From positions 186,001 to 250,000 of the forward strand of contig NZ_JAOBWS010000004.1 of assembly GCF_025245835.1 (NCBI RefSeq): a DNA stretch of 64,000 nt. The letters run 5' to 3'. Below the pieces are notes generated by a model, which saw only the letters and a list, made by a program, of their open reading frames with translations, was not told the DNA's origin and ran no database searches. This DNA comes from Rheinheimera sp. 4Y26 (GTDB lineage: Bacteria > Pseudomonadota > Gammaproteobacteria > Enterobacterales > Alteromonadaceae). This document shows positions 18,480 to 28,015 of this stretch, piece by piece (within the stretch, counting starts at the first letter, position 1; each line of letters opens with the position of its first letter). The position numbers and the translations under genes were made by a program.

Positions 18480-19733
18480 ATGTCGGCATGGAATGAAAGA
18501 CGCGAACCCAGTGCAACCCAAAGGCCACTGGATCATCGCAGTGCCTGGCAACGTGACAAAGCCAGAATTTTACACAGTGCGGCTTTTCGCAGGCTGCAAG
18601 CCAAAACTCAAATTATGGGGGTTGGTTTAAACGACTTTTATCGCACCCGTTTAACCCATTCACTGGAAGCTGCCCAAATTGGCACCGCTTTGGTTGCTCA
18701 GCTGAAATTAAACGCGCCCAACCAAATGCTGCAAGCCTTATTGCCGGAAGACAGTCTGATGGAAGCATTGTGTCTGGCACACGATATCGGCCACCCGCCT
18801 TTTGGTCATGGCGGTGAAACTGCATTAAATGCCGTAATGGCGGATTTTGGCGGTTTTGAAGGCAATGGCCAGACGCTGAGGATTGTCGGCAAACTCGAAC
18901 CTTATACTGCAACTGGCGGCATGGATTTAGCGCGCCGTACTTTGTTGGGGTTATTAAAATACCCGCTGTTGCAGCCGGTGCGCATTGATAAACACAAACC
19001 CTGTAAAGCCATTTATCGCGAAGACGAAGATGTACTGAACTGGATCCTGGCTCCACTGACGGCATCTGACAGAGATTTATTTTGTCAGACTGAACAACTC
19101 AGTCAGGCGCCTTTTATCCGTTCGCGCTTTAAATCACTGGACGCTTCAACCATGGAGCTGGCTGACGATATTGCCTACGGTGTACATGATTTGGAAGATG
19201 CTGTAGTAACAGGCACAGTGCAACAGCATATCTGGCAACAGGAGCTGCCTGAGCTCTGTCGTGACTGGCCACCAGAAGCAGCGCAATTTTTACGGCAAGT
19301 CGGCGACAAGCTGTTTCATCAGGCGCATCACATTCGTAAAGATGCCATAGGTGCGCTTGTAAACCGGCTGATTACCCATGTGCAATGGGCAGAGGTGTTG
19401 CCTGACGCTCAAGAGCCATTAATTCGTTATAACGCCGTGCTGCCCAAAGTGGAACAGCAGATGCTCACCTTGTTAAAGTCATTTGTGTACCGCCATGTGA
19501 TCCTGCACCCAAGCTTACAGCAGCTGGAATTTCGTGGTCAGCGTATCGTACAACAACTCTTTAGTGCTTTTCACAGCGATCCACTGCGGTTATTGCCCTT
19601 TAATACCCAGCAGCGCTGGCAACTGCAACAACAAAAAGGCTCAGGTGAGCGCGTGATTGCCGATTATATTGCCGGTATGACCGACGAATATGCCGAGCGG
19701 ATGCATCAGCGATTATACGGCCGGATTTTATAG
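18480..19733 (+). CDS. dgt: dGTP triphosphohydrolase-like protein (Dgt family)
   Basis: A 417-residue HD-domain dNTPase that splits dNTPs into deoxynucleoside and triphosphate. Metal ligands are in RLTHSLEAAQIG (H) and LAHDIGHPPFGHGGE (HD), with a later Asp in MELADDIAYGVHDLEDA. The N-terminus RSAWQRDKARILHSAAFRRLQAKTQ is typical of the family. AGGAAC precedes the ATG at 9 nt. Its exact substrate, dGTP or other dNTPs, cannot be read. Family members affect dNTP pools and phage defence in some bacteria; nothing here shows that role. Confidence 0.93.
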   Translation: MSAWNERREPSATQRPLDHRSAWQRDKARILHSAAFRRLQAKTQIMGVGLNDFYRTRLTHSLEAAQIGTALVAQLKLNAPNQMLQALLPEDSLMEALCLAHDIGHPPFGHGGETALNAVMADFGGFEGNGQTLRIVGKLEPYTATGGMDLARRTLLGLLKYPLLQPVRIDKHKPCKAIYREDEDVLNWILAPLTASDRDLFCQTEQLSQAPFIRSRFKSLDASTMELADDIAYGVHDLEDAVVTGTVQQHIWQQELPELCRDWPPEAAQFLRQVGDKLFHQAHHIRKDAIGALVNRLITHVQWAEVLPDAQEPLIRYNAVLPKVEQQMLTLLKSFVYRHVILHPSLQQLEFRGQRIVQQLFSAFHSDPLRLLPFNTQQRWQLQQQKGSGERVIADYIAGMTDEYAERMHQRLYGRIL

Positions 19734-19789
19734 TCCGGTTTCATTTTTTGTTTTAGGCACAGTCATTTATACAACAGCAAGGAGTAGCT

Positions 19790-20833
19790 TTGGCTTCACC
19801 CCTTATTATAAAAGCAGGCCCGACCGCCCTTTTACACCTGCAGCAGCATGGTTTAACCAGCGACGCCGTTGAAGTATTGGTTGGCGCCAGCGGCGGCCCC
19901 AAATGGTTTAGCTTATTCGGACTTGATCAGTACCTTTGCAGCGAATTTTTTAAAGGCCGGCAAAAGCCATTACAGCTTTTAGGCAGCTCCGCCGGAGCCT
20001 GGCGTTTTGCCTGTTATGGTCAACAAGATCCGGCAGCCGCCTCCAGACGTTTTTGCGACGCTTACCGCAACCTGTGCTACCCGCCCAAAGCTGATATCCG
20101 CGAAGTCACGGCAATTTCTGCCACAGTGATGGATGCGGTATTTCCAACAGCCGGGCATGTGCGCCAGGTGGTGGAAAACCCGGTATTTCAGCTGAATTTT
20201 GTGGTGGCGCGCGCCAAAGGCATCAGCAAATTGCAGCCCAAAGCGGCCCAGCTTGGCGCTTTATCGCTGGTGGCAGCGGCTAACCTTGTGCACAGACGCA
20301 GCCTGGGGTTGTTTTATCAAAGATATTTGTTTCAGCACCCACACTCAGCTTCTGCTTTTGCCAGCCTCAACGATCTGCCCACCCAAAGGGTGCTGCTTGG
20401 CGAAGACAATCTAAAAACCGCATTGCTGGCTACGGGCGCCATACCGCTGGTGATAGCCCCGGTAACGCAGATAGCCAAAGCAGGCAGTGGTGTTTTTGTT
20501 GATGGTGGCATTCTGGATTATCACTTTGACTGGCCTTTTAGCGAGCAAGGCCTAGTGTTGTATCCGCATTTTTACCCGCATTTAAGCCCGGGCTGGTTTG
20601 ATAAAAGCCTAAAGTGGCGCCGTGGTAACAAGCGTAATTTTCATAATCTGGTGTTGTTATGCCCAAGCGACAGCTGGGTGAAAAGTTTGCCTTATGGCAA
20701 AATTCCGGACAGAACCGACTTTAGCAAATTAACAGACGCTAATCGTATTGCTTATTGGCAAGAAGTCACAGAACGTTCTTTTGAATTGGCGCAGGCGCTG
20801 AAAACAGGCAACTATCAGCTGGAACCTTTATAA
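19790..20833 (+). CDS. Patatin-like phospholipase family protein
   Basis: A 347-residue patatin-fold acyl hydrolase. The oxyanion loop is VGASGGPKW (near residue 31), the nucleophile elbow is GSSAGAW (near 65), and the catalytic Asp motif is FVDGGILD (near 238). There is no signal peptide, so it should be cytoplasmic or membrane-associated. The start is TTG at 19790 with AAGGAG 6 nt upstream. There is no better ATG, since the protein begins directly in the family core. It follows dgt by 56 bp and could be co-transcribed. The substrate is unknown. Confidence 0.88.
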   Translation: MASPLIIKAGPTALLHLQQHGLTSDAVEVLVGASGGPKWFSLFGLDQYLCSEFFKGRQKPLQLLGSSAGAWRFACYGQQDPAAASRRFCDAYRNLCYPPKADIREVTAISATVMDAVFPTAGHVRQVVENPVFQLNFVVARAKGISKLQPKAAQLGALSLVAAANLVHRRSLGLFYQRYLFQHPHSASAFASLNDLPTQRVLLGEDNLKTALLATGAIPLVIAPVTQIAKAGSGVFVDGGILDYHFDWPFSEQGLVLYPHFYPHLSPGWFDKSLKWRRGNKRNFHNLVLLCPSDSWVKSLPYGKIPDRTDFSKLTDANRIAYWQEVTERSFELAQALKTGNYQLEPL

Positions 20834-20952
20834 AAACGGGCTTTAGAGGGCGCTGCGCGCTCTTGTTTACGGCATTCGATTGTAAACGACCAATGCGCAG
20901 CTGATTTGTGAAGCGCCGTTCAACAGCAAAAAATCCAACCTGGTCTGAACAA

Positions 20953-20982
20953 AAAAAGGACAAGCCTTGGCTTGTCCTTTTT
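20953..20982. terminator. Bidirectional intrinsic terminator
   Basis: AAAAAGGACAAGC and GCTTGTCCTTTTT form a 13-bp stem with a CTTG loop. It lies between the convergent patatin-like gene and the TonB receptor gene and can serve both. Confidence 0.9.
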
Positions 20983-21006
20983 CCGATGCAGTCTATTTAA
21001 CTTTGC

Positions 21007-23364
21007 TTAAAAACCTAAACTCAGCGTCAGACTGGCGGAACGTTCAGCCCCTAATAAATAGGCGCCTTCCTGGCCACCGGCAATATATCTTTTATCCGTC
21101 AGGTTATTGATGACAAAAGATAAATCCAGAGTTTGCGCAAAACCTGCCTGCGCCATTTCCGCATGATAGCCTGCATACAGGTTCAGCAAAGTGTGGGATG
21201 GAATATCGTCACGGTTCCAAAACGCAACTTTGTTAATTTCAGTGCGTTTTGCCGCGCCATAATATTCAGCTGTGTACTTGGCACCTAAACCTGCACGGTA
21301 GTTATCATGCTGGTATTTTAAAGTTGCGCTCAGCATTTGCTCCGGAATTGCAGCCACTTTATCACCCGCGCGATAACCGTTGACGTTCTGAGTGTACTCG
21401 GAATTATTCAGGGTTAACGACGAATTGAGGCTCAGACTGTCAGCAAAACGCCAGTCGATATTGGCTTCCAGACCTTTGGATTTCACACCACCGACGTTAA
21501 CAAAGGTACCGTCCAGTTCTGTCAGATAATCCGGCGCGCCATCCACTTCCTGATACGCCAATAAGGTAATACGGTTATCAAAGTTGATTTGATATAAGGT
21601 GGCCGACGCATTGATGCTGTCGCCCTGATAACGCAGACCAAAGTCCATATTATCCGCAGTTTCCGGTTCTAACTTAGTAAAGTCCTGACCGACGGTGTTT
21701 AATAAAGTGTCTGGAATGGCTTTAAAATTCTTAGAAAAACCAGCAAAAACTTCAAGATTTTCGGTTAACGGATAAACAATACCCACACTTGGCAATAAAT
21801 CAGAATCTGAATTGAGCTTGCCACTGTTGCTGCTGTTAAAGTTGTCAGTTCGCTCCACATCCACCAGGTATTGTTGTACACCCAGTGTCAGCTCCAAATC
21901 CCCCAGGCTGATTTTGTCCTGCAGATATAACTTCATTACATCGTTCTGGTAGTCGTCGTTAAACTGCACCCAGTAAGGTCTTTCATCAAAATAGTGATAG
22001 ACCTTAGCGTCTAACACCTGATGCCAGTCGCGGCTTTGATTACGCTGTTGCTGTTCCAGCCAGATACCGGCGCGGATCAGCTGGCTGTCCAACTGCCAGT
22101 TCAGATTGGCCGTTACGCCAAAACGGTCTTTGTCATAGTGGGTATGACGATAAGACGACACTCTTTTTGCTTTACTGACATCGGCTTTTGGATCCAGAAT
22201 TGGACGGCCCTGAGCATCGACGTAGTTAAAAGTGGTACGTTTAGCGCCATTGCCCTGACTAATTTGCTGGCCATTGGCATCTGTGGCATACACCTGATAA
22301 GGCGGTAACCAATCACCACGGCCTTCCTGCAAATGCAAATAGGGGCTGACATCCAGCTGCATACTGTCAGATAAAGTGAACTCAGCTTTGACATAAGCCA
22401 GAGTGTTTTCACGTAAGGTTGACCAGGCTTCAGCAAAGTTCTGATCAATATCCGGGTTGCCGGTCCAGACGTTGGTTAAACCATCAAATTTCGGGTTCTG
22501 TTTAAATTGTTCAAGGCTACGGTAGTCGTAGTTATCTTCATGGGCGTCATCGTATGAAAAACGCGCGGTAATGCGGGTATTTTCAAGCTCAGTCACAGAC
22601 TTGGCTTCAGCGTGCAGACGATTGGAAAAACCGTTGCTGCCGCTGCCAATCCAGCGATTATTGTAGCTGTCTGACAAACTGAAATATGAAGTGGTGTTAC
22701 CAAGTACTTCACCTGAGTCAAAACGGGCAAAATAACGGCGGGCATTAAAACTGCCGGTGCTGTAATCGAGTCTTGCCTGTTGTTCCGCCATTGGGTTGGC
22801 CGACACAAAGTTGATGGTACCGCCCAGCGCATCTAAAGATGCAGAGCTGATATCACCCGAGCCCTGACCGACTTCCACAAAAGCAGTGTTTTCACTGTCC
22901 AGATAACGGTTCGCTTTACTGCCGCCGGCATAAGCCGAACCGCCATTTGGCAGGCCGTCAATGGTAATGCCCAGTTGCTGATCTGCTCTGTCAATGACAA
23001 AACCACGCATACTGACTGTTGTTGTGTAGTCATCACTACCAAAAGCGTCACCCTGCGCTACATTCACCCCAGGTAATTTGTTGATTAAATCCAGCACATT
23101 GCTGATGGCAGCCTGCTGTAATTTCGCACTTTCGTCCGTGGCGTTATTGGCATAAGCCACTTTTTTGCCAGTGACCGAAATTTTTTCAATCGCGGCTTCA
23201 GCAGCAACATTGCTCGCCATTTCTTCAACCGGTACTGCAGCAGCTGCCGGTAACGCCAGTAATAAAGCCAGTGACAAAGGATGTAAAGGGGTTGATAACA
23301 CGTCAAATCTCCCAAAGATTGCGCCTGAACATAAGATGCGCCTGAAATAGTTGTTTGTTTTCAT
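21007..23364 (-). CDS. TonB-dependent outer-membrane receptor
   Basis: A 785-residue receptor with an N-terminal signal region (hydrophobic LALLLALPAAAA, 32-43), a TonB-box-like EKISVTGKKV (60-69), a plug domain (VLDLINKLPGVNVAQGD, SMRGFVIDRADQQLGITIDGLPNG) and a 22-strand-type barrel ending in SLTLSLGF with the terminal Phe needed for BAM insertion. The ligand is not evident: no siderophore synthesis, heme or vitamin genes are adjacent, and no Fur box was recognised. It lies downstream of the RND operon on the same strand but is separated from it by a terminator. Confidence 0.93.
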   Translation of the reverse strand: MKTNNYFRRILCSGAIFGRFDVLSTPLHPLSLALLLALPAAAAVPVEEMASNVAAEAAIEKISVTGKKVAYANNATDESAKLQQAAISNVLDLINKLPGVNVAQGDAFGSDDYTTTVSMRGFVIDRADQQLGITIDGLPNGGSAYAGGSKANRYLDSENTAFVEVGQGSGDISSASLDALGGTINFVSANPMAEQQARLDYSTGSFNARRYFARFDSGEVLGNTTSYFSLSDSYNNRWIGSGSNGFSNRLHAEAKSVTELENTRITARFSYDDAHEDNYDYRSLEQFKQNPKFDGLTNVWTGNPDIDQNFAEAWSTLRENTLAYVKAEFTLSDSMQLDVSPYLHLQEGRGDWLPPYQVYATDANGQQISQGNGAKRTTFNYVDAQGRPILDPKADVSKAKRVSSYRHTHYDKDRFGVTANLNWQLDSQLIRAGIWLEQQQRNQSRDWHQVLDAKVYHYFDERPYWVQFNDDYQNDVMKLYLQDKISLGDLELTLGVQQYLVDVERTDNFNSSNSGKLNSDSDLLPSVGIVYPLTENLEVFAGFSKNFKAIPDTLLNTVGQDFTKLEPETADNMDFGLRYQGDSINASATLYQINFDNRITLLAYQEVDGAPDYLTELDGTFVNVGGVKSKGLEANIDWRFADSLSLNSSLTLNNSEYTQNVNGYRAGDKVAAIPEQMLSATLKYQHDNYRAGLGAKYTAEYYGAAKRTEINKVAFWNRDDIPSHTLLNLYAGYHAEMAQAGFAQTLDLSFVINNLTDKRYIAGGQEGAYLLGAERSASLTLSLGF

Positions 23365-23540
23365 CGTTGTAGTGGGTCGGAGCAGTGGCCGACGGCGGCT
23401 AATACTGAGGCTCAGAAATGACGGTGTTGTGAAAATAAAGTGACAAATTGAATATTTGTTATTACATCAAACGAGGGTGTTTTTGGTGTAGTGAAAACAA
23501 CTGCTGGCAATAAAATAAATAAATTTTTACCGGTAAAACA

Positions 23541-23566
23541 ACAACGCCTGCAATTGCAGGCGTTGT
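23541..23566 (-). terminator. Intrinsic terminator after the RND operon
   Basis: A perfect 26-bp palindrome (ACAACGCCTGCAA and its complement) is followed on the minus strand by TGTTTT. It separates the pump genes from the TonB receptor gene. Confidence 0.8.
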
Positions 23567-23589
23567 ATTCAGTGTGATCTGATGACACT

Positions 23590-26500
23590 TTAAGGCGTAG
23601 TTAACAGCGGTTTTTCAGGTTCAGCCTGAGCCACCTTACTGCCAAAACGACGGCGCCAGCGGGCTTTGAGCTTACGCTTAAAGGTTTCCAGACTGTCATA
23701 GAAAGTCGGCACCACTAACAAGGTTAAAATGGTTGAAGTGATGGTACCGCCAATGACGGCAATACCCAGCGGCCGGTAGAAACCAGAACCTTCGCCGATA
23801 CCGATAGCAACAGGCAACATACCGGCTACCAGTGCAAAAGTGGTCATCAGAATAGGACGCAAGCGTTCACGGCCTGCCGCGATTAACGACTCATCCAGCG
23901 ATAAACCCTCTTCCAGTTCTTTTTTACGGGCGCAGTCAATCAGCAGGATAGCGTTTTTCACGACTATGCCCATCAGCATCACAACGCCAATCAGACTCAT
24001 CAGGTTCAATGTTGAGTCAAATGCCAGGAGCGCCAGTACCACACCAATCAACGACAGCGGCAATGACATCATAATAGACACTGGTGCCATAAAACTATGG
24101 AACTGCAGTACCAGGATCAGATACATCAGCACGACGGCCAGACCCAGGGCACCAAAGATGCTGCCAAATACTTCGTTCTGATCGCGGCCTTCACCACCCA
24201 CCACTAAGTCGTATCCCGGCGGGAAGTTAATTTGTTTCGCCAAATCCATAGCATCTTTAAAGACTTCACCAAAACTACGACCTTCGATATTGGCGCTGAC
24301 CGCCATCATGGTTTCGCGATCCAGGTGTTCAATCAGCGCCGGGCCTTTGCCCAAGGTCACTGTGGCCACTTGCTCCAACGGGATCATGGCGCCGGTTTTA
24401 CTGGATAACAGCGGTAATTGCTCTAAATCCTGCACTGTGGCGCGCTCTTCCGGACGGATCCGCACAAACACATTACGGGTTTCGCCCGTTGGGTCGACCC
24501 AGTCACCAATTTCTGCACCAGCAAAGGCAAGTCGCAGCGCACTGGCAGCGTCACTCATTGATAAGCCCAGGCTGGAGGCCAATCCCCGGTCAAATTCAAC
24601 CTGCAATTCAGGTTTTGGATCCTGCGCCGACAAACCCACATCCACCGCACCAGGTACTTGTTTTAACTTAGCCAAATAGTCCATGACGATGCCTTCAAGC
24701 ACGCGGGTTTCAGGGCCACGGAACTGAATTTGCAGTTTTTTACCGTCACCACCACCGCCGCCGCTTAAATCGGCTGACACAGTAAATTCAGCACCAATCA
24801 ATGATTTGATCTTGGCCCGAACTTCAGTAGCAACTTCCTCGGCCGAGCGGCTGCGATCTTTTTCCGGCACCAGACGCACAAATACCTGGGCTCTGGTGAT
24901 ATTGCCCTGAGTACCTACTGTGGTTTGAGTGTAACGATGCTCTGGCAATTTTTGTGTAATTTCAGCCACCTGCGCCGCTTTTATCCGGGTGTACTCCAGA
25001 CTGGATTCAGACGGCGTGCGGATACTGACGATAAAACCACCATTGTCTGTTTCCGGCATAAAACCAGAACCACCAAAAGCGCCCTGTAGGTAAATGGCAC
25101 CAAAAAAGCTGCCAAAAGCAAGTGCCCACATAGACTTACGGTGCTTCAGTGCCCAGCCAATCAGTTTGGAATAACGTTCAGCCTGATGATCAAACCAGTT
25201 ATTAAACTTCTGGAATACCAAACCTAAACCACGGCGTTTAGCGGTTTTGTCGTGATCCGGATCGTGCCAGTAGGCTGACATCATAGGGTCAATAGTAAAT
25301 GAGATAAAAAGTGACACTAAAACAGAGCAGGCTACTGTTAAACCAAAAGGTTTAAACCACTGACCTGTCATACCGTCCAGGAAAGCAATAGGAATAAACA
25401 CCGCCATAATCGACATGGTGGTGGCTGTGACCGCCATACCAATTTCTTTGGTACCGTCACGGGCCGCTGTCATATTGTCTTTACCCATTTCCATATGGCG
25501 CACGATGTTTTCCCGCACCACAATGGCATCATCAATCAATACGCCTATCGCCAGCGACAGGCCTAGTAACGACATAAAGTTCAGGGTAAAACCACAGGCC
25601 CAAACCGCAATAAACGAAGCCAGTACTGAGGTGGGTAATGCCAGTGAGGTAATTAAAGTCGAGCGCCAGGAGTTCAGGAAGACAAACACCACCACTATGG
25701 TGAGCAACGCGCCAAGACCAAGGGCTTCAGTCACATTGCGCATACTGGCGGCGACGTCTTCACCCTGATCCTGCACTATCACCAGCTCCACTTCTTTGGG
25801 CAGCTGTTTTCTGATCTCTTCGATTTCGGCTTTGATGGCGTCTGTCACACTGATGGTTGACGCTTCGCGGGCTTTGACGATATCGATACCCAGCGCTTTT
25901 TTGCCGTTAAAAAACGACAACCGGCGCTGCTCTGCACCTCCATCGACAATATCGGCAATCTGGCCTAACCGAATGGCCTGATCGCCATTCTGTTTTACCA
26001 CCATCTGTTCAAATTCACTGATGTCTTTGAGCCTGCCTTGCAAACGAATACTTTGCTCCTGCAAACCATCCATCACCCGGCCAACAGGCGCCGCCAGGTT
26101 CTGACTGCGAAGGGCATTGGTTACATCCACCGCCGATACCTTGGCTTCACGCATGGCGTTGCTGTTGAGGAATATCGTCATTTCCCGTTCCAGCTCACCT
26201 TCAAGCGTGACTAAAGCAACACCAGGAATCGACCTTAATTTGCGACCAATATCCACATCAGCCAGACGCGAAATTTCCAGCGGGCTTAAGGTGTCTGAGG
26301 ATAACGCCAGCGACATCACCGGCTGAGCATTAGGGTCTGCCCTGTTGATAAAAGGCTCTTTCATTTCGCTCGGCAGCTTGTCGCGCACCGTTGAAATACT
26401 GTCGCGCAGCTCTTGCGCCGCTGCAGTTAAATCTTTATCAAAATCAAAAATAACCACTATAGTTGCGCTGGAATCGCGTGCATAAGAGCGGATATCCCGA

Positions 26501-26730
26501 ATACCCTGAATGGTCGACATCGAGTCTTCCACCCGGTTTAAAATTTCGCGCTCTACAGTTTCAGGGGAAGCGCCCGGATAAGGCACATTCACCACCAGCA
26601 CTGGGGGCTGCACATCCGGAAACTGGTTGGTTTTGAGCTTGGTTAAGGCAAAATAGCCAAACAGCATCAGGGCAATGGTAACGACCACCACCACCATCGG
26701 TCTTTTAATACTGAAATCTGACAAAAACAT
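23590..26730 (-). CDS. RND family (HAE1) efflux permease
   Basis: A 1046-residue inner-membrane proton antiporter of the AcrB/MexF type. It begins MFLSDFSIKRPMVVVVV (TM1), has the NQFPDVQPPVLVVNVPYPGASPETVE porter segment, and in TM4 GVLIDDAIVVREN with the two proton-relay aspartates. The second half repeats the fold. AMLPVAIGIGEGS-like and GIVVKNAILLID sequences are at the family positions. The adaptor gene lies 2 bp upstream. No outer-membrane channel gene is nearby, so it probably uses a TolC-like partner elsewhere. Substrates cannot be told from sequence. Confidence 0.95.
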   Translation of the reverse strand: MFLSDFSIKRPMVVVVVTIALMLFGYFALTKLKTNQFPDVQPPVLVVNVPYPGASPETVEREILNRVEDSMSTIQGIRDIRSYARDSSATIVVIFDFDKDLTAAAQELRDSISTVRDKLPSEMKEPFINRADPNAQPVMSLALSSDTLSPLEISRLADVDIGRKLRSIPGVALVTLEGELEREMTIFLNSNAMREAKVSAVDVTNALRSQNLAAPVGRVMDGLQEQSIRLQGRLKDISEFEQMVVKQNGDQAIRLGQIADIVDGGAEQRRLSFFNGKKALGIDIVKAREASTISVTDAIKAEIEEIRKQLPKEVELVIVQDQGEDVAASMRNVTEALGLGALLTIVVVFVFLNSWRSTLITSLALPTSVLASFIAVWACGFTLNFMSLLGLSLAIGVLIDDAIVVRENIVRHMEMGKDNMTAARDGTKEIGMAVTATTMSIMAVFIPIAFLDGMTGQWFKPFGLTVACSVLVSLFISFTIDPMMSAYWHDPDHDKTAKRRGLGLVFQKFNNWFDHQAERYSKLIGWALKHRKSMWALAFGSFFGAIYLQGAFGGSGFMPETDNGGFIVSIRTPSESSLEYTRIKAAQVAEITQKLPEHRYTQTTVGTQGNITRAQVFVRLVPEKDRSRSAEEVATEVRAKIKSLIGAEFTVSADLSGGGGGDGKKLQIQFRGPETRVLEGIVMDYLAKLKQVPGAVDVGLSAQDPKPELQVEFDRGLASSLGLSMSDAASALRLAFAGAEIGDWVDPTGETRNVFVRIRPEERATVQDLEQLPLLSSKTGAMIPLEQVATVTLGKGPALIEHLDRETMMAVSANIEGRSFGEVFKDAMDLAKQINFPPGYDLVVGGEGRDQNEVFGSIFGALGLAVVLMYLILVLQFHSFMAPVSIMMSLPLSLIGVVLALLAFDSTLNLMSLIGVVMLMGIVVKNAILLIDCARKKELEEGLSLDESLIAAGRERLRPILMTTFALVAGMLPVAIGIGEGSGFYRPLGIAVIGGTITSTILTLLVVPTFYDSLETFKRKLKARWRRRFGSKVAQAEPEKPLLTTP

Positions 26731-26732
26731 AG

Positions 26733-27884
26733 TTAGTTCCCCACTACAGCTGTCTGAGCAGTCGCAGTTGCATCAGGTTTTTTGTCGATATCAGCGGTTC
26801 TGTTTAAAGTGACAGTGGCACCTTCTTTAATAGCGCCCAATGGCTGCAATAACAGCTCATCACCAATGTTTACACCCGACAGCAGCTGTACTGTGCCCCA
26901 ACGTGGATCTTTGGCACCCACCTGCACTTTCACTTTATGCAGCGTATTGTTGGTCAGCTGCCAGACAAAATGGTTGTCACCTTCCTGTACCAGCACCGAA
27001 GGTGGCACCATCAGGCTCTGCTGATTGGCAACGGCAATATGGCCTTCGGCATACAAACCGGCCACCAGCGGTTCTTCACTGTTAATAGCCACAAACACCT
27101 GAACCTGACGGGTGGTTTCTGCGGCCTGCGGGTTGATACGTTCAATCACCCCATCAAAACGCTGGTTGCTGTAACCATTCACTTTAAAATTCACCGCCTG
27201 ACCGACTTTGACCTGTCCAACCTGATCAGCCGCAATAAAACCTTCGAATCTCATGCTGGATGGGTCAATCACCACCATCAGCGCTTTACCGATTTGCGCT
27301 GTATCACCGGCAGAGGTTTTGCGAAGTGCCACCACACCATCAAAAGGTGCCCGTACTTCTGTGCGCTCGAGCTGCTGTCTTGCTTCTACCAGACGGGCTT
27401 TAGCTGATGCCAGTTCAGAATGCGCCTGATTGGCTTTAATTTCGGCAGACTCCAGCACCTCGGCAGTCACCAGATTCTGTTTATGCAAAGACTGCATGCG
27501 GCGTAATTGTTTTTGCGCCTGATCGGCTGTGACCAAAGCTGAACGTTCAGCTTCCTGCGCCGACATGAGCTTATCTCGAAAAGTGGTTTGATCAAGCTGC
27601 ACTAAAAGCTCACCGGCTTTAACCAAATCGCCGTTGTCTTTTAAAACCTTAGTGACGATACCGGCGACTTCGGCATTTATTTCGGCTTTTATCACAGGTT
27701 GCAGTGAACCCGACACCATAGGGCCGCGCGCTAACTCACTGGCTTTTAGCTGCAGAATATCTGCACTGACCAGCGATAAGGGTTTTGTTTCGGGTTTTGT
27801 GTCTTCAGTGGATTCAGGTTTACCGCAGGCCGTTAAAAATGTTGCGAAAAGAGCAACATAAAACAAGTTTTTCTGGAATTTCAT
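26733..27884 (-). CDS. RND efflux periplasmic adaptor (lipoprotein)
   Basis: A 383-residue membrane-fusion protein linking the RND permease to an outer-membrane channel. The signal ends in FLTACGKPE, a lipobox with the modified Cys near residue 20. The order lipoyl half (VSGSLQPVIKAEINAEVAGIVTKVLKDNGDLVKAGELLVQLD), alpha-hairpin, second lipoyl half (RAPFDGVVALRKTSAGDTAQIG) and beta-barrel is clear. I chose ATG 27884; the open frame upstream begins with a TTG at 27899 that adds only five residues. It is the first gene of the pump operon. Confidence 0.93.
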   Translation of the reverse strand: MKFQKNLFYVALFATFLTACGKPESTEDTKPETKPLSLVSADILQLKASELARGPMVSGSLQPVIKAEINAEVAGIVTKVLKDNGDLVKAGELLVQLDQTTFRDKLMSAQEAERSALVTADQAQKQLRRMQSLHKQNLVTAEVLESAEIKANQAHSELASAKARLVEARQQLERTEVRAPFDGVVALRKTSAGDTAQIGKALMVVIDPSSMRFEGFIAADQVGQVKVGQAVNFKVNGYSNQRFDGVIERINPQAAETTRQVQVFVAINSEEPLVAGLYAEGHIAVANQQSLMVPPSVLVQEGDNHFVWQLTNNTLHKVKVQVGAKDPRWGTVQLLSGVNIGDELLLQPLGAIKEGATVTLNRTADIDKKPDATATAQTAVVGN

Positions 27885-28015
27885 AAGCAGGTCCGTCAAC
27901 TTTATACAATAAGGTTTTTTATATTGTTCTTAGTGTACTGTATTTGTTAACGGAGCTTCTGTGCAAAACAGTAACAAGTTATGACAGGTTTCAGAACTTG
28001 ATACTTTTCAGATAA

